NCBI GenBank assembly: GCA_012295275.1
Contig: CM022665.1
Coordinates: forward strand, 40,107,818 to 40,171,817
Length of the DNA: 64,000 nucleotides
Direction of reading: 5' to 3'
From: Chrysomallon squamiferum
Taxonomy: Eukaryota > Mollusca > Gastropoda > Neomphalida > Peltospiridae
Position numbers and translations under genes: made by a program. The notes beneath the pieces were generated by a model. That model was not told the DNA's origin. It did no database searches and saw nothing but the letters and a program-made list of their open reading frames with translations. Positions 58,230-64,000 of this stretch are shown piece after piece (positions within the stretch are counted from its first letter, which is position 1; every line of letters begins with the position of its first letter).

Positions 58230-59190
58230 TAATTTATTTTATTGTAAATTATTTTTGGTGCTAAAAATAATAAAGTTTTAAAACTATAGAAATTTTTTAA
58301 ATGATGACACTCTTTAAACTTCTGTACTTTTGAAAACATCTACTATTACCTATGCTTTGGCCCAAATACTAGAATAACAGAAAAACTTATTTTAAAAGCT
58401 CTACATAATATTAATAAGTTCAAAGCAGTGAAATGAAAATGTTAAAATCTGCAACTTTATTATAAAAACTATAAGTTTACACCTAGTAAAAACCATCTAG
58501 AAATATTTTAATGATTTCAACAGTGAAGGTTTTGTTAGGTTCAATACTTTCGGTCGACTTTTCCTTCAATTCTGAACACAACAGTGTCATTGTTTTGTTA
58601 TTTATTTCTGCGCTGTACTTTGTGGGTAATGGTGTCTGTGTGTCTGAGAGATTTTACAAATGTACTCAAATCTGTTATTAAATTCCTTTCCAGTTTATGT
58701 TAAGCTGCTAATCGGCATAATGTGCATACTGACCCAATCACTGCGTCTTTGCTGGATCGTCCGTTTATACCTCTGTTTGTGCGTGCGTGCATGCGTCTGT
58801 GTGTGTGAGGGGAATACTTCTCTTTGGGGTTATTTAAAGTGGTATAAATTGAAGTTTTGCAACACACATTACAGAATTATGAAGATGACTGAAGATTAAA
58901 TAAGCCTCTTTATTCAGTGAAATAAAACAAACTGAAGCTCAAATGCACACGGGATTTAAGAAATTGATACGCACCGTGCAAATACAGTTTTCTGTTTATT
59001 TATTTAAAGCCTATTTTGTTTGGGACGTATGATTCGAACCATCTTGAAATGTAGTTCGCCAGTCTTGAACCCTCCCTAACTACGAGCTTGCAAATTATTT
59101 AAATTGTTACATTCATATATTCTATAATAATAAAATAGAAAAATAAATAAATAATAAAAATGAAAATAAATAAATAAAATATAACAGAAG

Positions 59191-59234
<44 letters not shown>

Positions 59235-59291
59235 AAAAAAAAAAAAAAAACAAACAAACAAAGAAAATGCATTATGCTTGTTTCTCTTTAA

Positions 59292-61229
<1,938 letters not shown>

Positions 61230-61254
61230 CTTTGTTAATAAGAAGCTGACGTAT

Positions 61255-61268
61255 GTTGACATAGCAAC
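61255..61268. promoter_or_regulatory. RFX X-box-like palindrome upstream of paralogue C
   Basis: Identical 14-base palindrome 26-39 bases before the ATG, with the downstream GGCGGGAA (E2F-like on the complement) retained. Confidence 0.55.
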
Positions 61269-61809
61269 GGCGAAAGGTGACGGAGACGGGCGGGAATAAA
61301 CAACTTTTCGAAAAGGTGTGGCATTATTTTTACTGTTTTATTTTCATTTTATTCCATTATTATATTATTTATTCCATAATATTTAACGAAATTATGGTTT
61401 ACTGATATAATATTCGTGAGAATTAAAACGCATTAAATAAGTTAGCAAATACTCTCAATTAGCTGAGATACATGTACATGCTTATATAATCTCGAAATAA
61501 AATAAAATAAAAGAACTATAAACAAAGAAAAAATCAGATATGCTTAACTAAATGTAGTGGAATATCGAAATAGTTTATATCATTCTCGATGGCGAAATAT
61601 AATCCAACATAAATCAGAACATTTGTGGCAATAGGGACATTTGTAAATGCTCATAAGTGAACTATTTTAACATGCTTGCCATTTTCGCTAAAATTAATAA
61701 CCGGATATTTACTTCGTTTTACAATCGTTTCTTCAAAATAAGTATAATACTGTTTACATTGTTCTTTTTGTTCTTGCCCACAATTATTAAGACCGTATGA
61801 TGAATAATA

Positions 61810-61850
<41 letters not shown>

Positions 61851-62037
61851 AAAAAAAAAAAATAAAAGTAAAATAAAAAATAAAAACATGAGGAATTTTT
61901 CCAAAATTTCATGGAGGTAATGACAGCAGAAGTTTTAAAATGATCACGTGTTTTCACTGAACCATAGGCTTAGTGCCACGTGACAGTGAAGGAACTTAAT
62001 ACAGCAGAGCCGGCGGCGATTCAGCGTCTGTCTACTG

Positions 62038-62129
62038 TGTCGTACTTTCCGTCATTACCTTCCAGAGTTAGTCAGACGTGCATCATCTTTAGAACTACTG
62101 TTGTAATTCTTCTGTTTACTGACCTGGTG

Positions 62130-62163
<34 letters not shown>

Positions 62164-64000
62164 CCCTAACCCCCACTTGTTCGTTTTTGAAATTTTCGTG
62201 TTTCCGTTCTAGAAGTATTTTTAATTTTCGGACGAAAAATGTCTGCACAAAATCAGGAAGAAAGAAAATACTGGTGAATACTTTTCGCTTCCGAAACCTC
62301 TGTGCAGTTTAGATATTTTATTTATTTAGGCAAATTGTCATCTTACTCTTTTAGCTGTAAATTATTCTGTAGCTTCTGGGAAATGCATCATATTCAACAA
62401 TTATCACCTTGTGTTTGGTCATATGAGGAAAACAACGGACTAGCATTTGACATAAACACCTTCCATACGGTTTGCTGAAAATAACAAATAATCGCTTTTA
62501 AGACTACATCTCTGTTTGTTATGTTATTTGCACCACATTTATTCTTCTTCTAATATTTCTATGGGAAATTTTATCAGCATGACTTTGTACAGTTTTACAG
62601 TTTACTACTGATTTAACATCATGGTTAAATTTATCCTTTGTAAAGTTTCTTCTCATTTTTAATCTTGTGTAAGAATCCGTACTTCAGATTCTGGCTGTGA
62701 AATCCAAACCATTGTATTGAATGTGTATGTATGTATTGATTTAGTAAATCTTTCCACACAAACTCACAGGCTCATCTATGCTCATAAAACAGTTGAACAC
62801 ACATTTGAACACACATTCACATGAATCCTGACCCACACACAGCCAAATGAGCATACACACACAGTCACATGAACAAAGACTCTACCCACACTGAATAGCC
62901 TTTAATCTTTTCCCCTTTTGTAAACTGTATATGCTCTCACTCACACTCTGTGTTTGTATGTATAATTATTTAGTCAGTATGAGAATCTTGTTCCACTGTT
63001 CTCCCTGACTGGCTGATATGTATCACTGTCTGATCATGTAATAATTTTTCCTATTAAAACCAAATAAAATAAACATAAAATAATAATTGTGACTGTATGG
63101 CACCTCGACATACTCCATCATTAAAGGATATCAGATTGATAATATTAGAGAGGAAACCCACTGGCATCATTGCATGGAGCCTTAGGCATTTGTACTGATT
63201 AGTTGCAGAATGTATTATACCTTAACCTTCCCCATGACAGGAAAAAATATACAAAAGCCTTTGATATTCAGACTTTGATGTCTGGTTGGAATGGTTGTAT
63301 TGCTAAGTTTATTGTCACAAAGCAAATACCTTAATATTAACACTGTCACAAAAAACAGAGTTAATACAAGTAAATCATACTTCTGTTCCATTTCTATTCC
63401 TGAGAGGACAAATATGTTATTTTTATAATCTATTTTGAATTAATTCACCTACTTTCTGTCTTCCTAATGTTAGTATACACATAAACCTTTCCACACAAAG
63501 GCTTATCTGTGCATATAACCTTTCTTAAAAACACAATCACATGAACACAGACATTAACACACACAGTTACAAGTACACAAAAGATGCAGCCACATACACA
63601 CACACACACACACACACACGTACCCAGTCACATGAATGCATACAAACTTGCACACACTTGCTGTCACATGGACACACACATACACAGTAACACTTATGCT
63701 GGCATTTTCTATTGGATATTCTCATCATCTCTTTCTGAGACACACATAATACTTATTTCATAGTTTCAAGCCTGTATTCTCTGTGCCAGTCTCAGTCAGC
63801 TTATATAAACTAAGTGTCTCTCGTACACATATTTCTAACACTTACTTCATAGTATCTATCCTGTAATCTATGCTTTTATAAACTAAACTCTCTCTCTTAT
63901 ATACATGTATTTCTAATATTTATGTGGTAGAGTCCAGCCTTAATTCTGCGCTATTTTACCTTTTATAAACTGAACTCTTTCTCTTTCTCTCACACTTATT
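62038..64000. other. Repeat-rich end of the window, no gene seen
   Basis: Poly-T at 62131-62159, AC tracts (63596-63619), and a block at about 63540-63870 resembling 22440-22860. Apart from short chance frames I see no coding sequence. Confidence 0.55.

Overview
The window is AT-rich animal (metazoan) nuclear DNA. It has split genes with GT-AG introns of a few hundred to about 2,600 bases, very many simple repeats (TTTA, AAT, AC/GT, AG/CT), eukaryotic transposon remains and one 200-N assembly gap at 15635-15834. The gene set and repeat style suggest a lophotrochozoan, most likely a mollusc. That placement is inference, because nothing in the window fixes the species. All exon models were read by hand from splice sites, reading phase and recalled protein families; no alignment or search was run.

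Layout. (1) 701-6539, plus strand: the last twelve exons of SETD3, the actin-histidine methyltransferase, ending in a normal stop. (2) 10698-13358, plus strand: two phase-compatible exons of a cyclic-nucleotide-binding-domain protein. No further exon is seen before the gap. (3) From the gap to about 21.6 kb: copy A of a large duplicated segment. (4) 21.6-25.9 kb: a hAT-like end, a 47-bp minisatellite, long CT and TTTA tracts, and a decayed mariner with both ends recognisable. (5) 26194-27230, plus strand: three exons of the N-terminal part of mitochondrial translation initiation factor 2. (6) 45261 down to 29217, minus strand: 24 exons of the cytosolic alpha-mannosidase MAN2C1. Its catalytic residues are intact, but it carries an in-frame TGA and its last ~200 codons are absent. 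(7) 47.2-51.95 kb: copy B. (8) 52.8-54.85 kb: a ~970-bp tandem duplication. (9) 55.0-62.0 kb: copy C, followed by repeat-rich sequence to the end.

The most interesting content is in copies A, B and C. Each holds a complete four-exon gene on the minus strand, not recognised as any known family. The product is a protein of 128-129 residues with two predicted membrane segments and an acidic C-terminal tail. Introns and promoter are nearly the same in all three copies, but the coding exons of A differ strongly from B and C, which is a pattern of exon-focused divergence. All three share, 26-39 bases before the start codon, a near-palindrome resembling the RFX X-box of ciliary genes, followed by an E2F-like site.

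The other notable point is the facing pair MTIF2 (plus) and MAN2C1 (minus). Each lacks its 3' exons, and the 2 kb between them contains neither end. This suggests a rearrangement, a deletion, or a mis-joined assembly.
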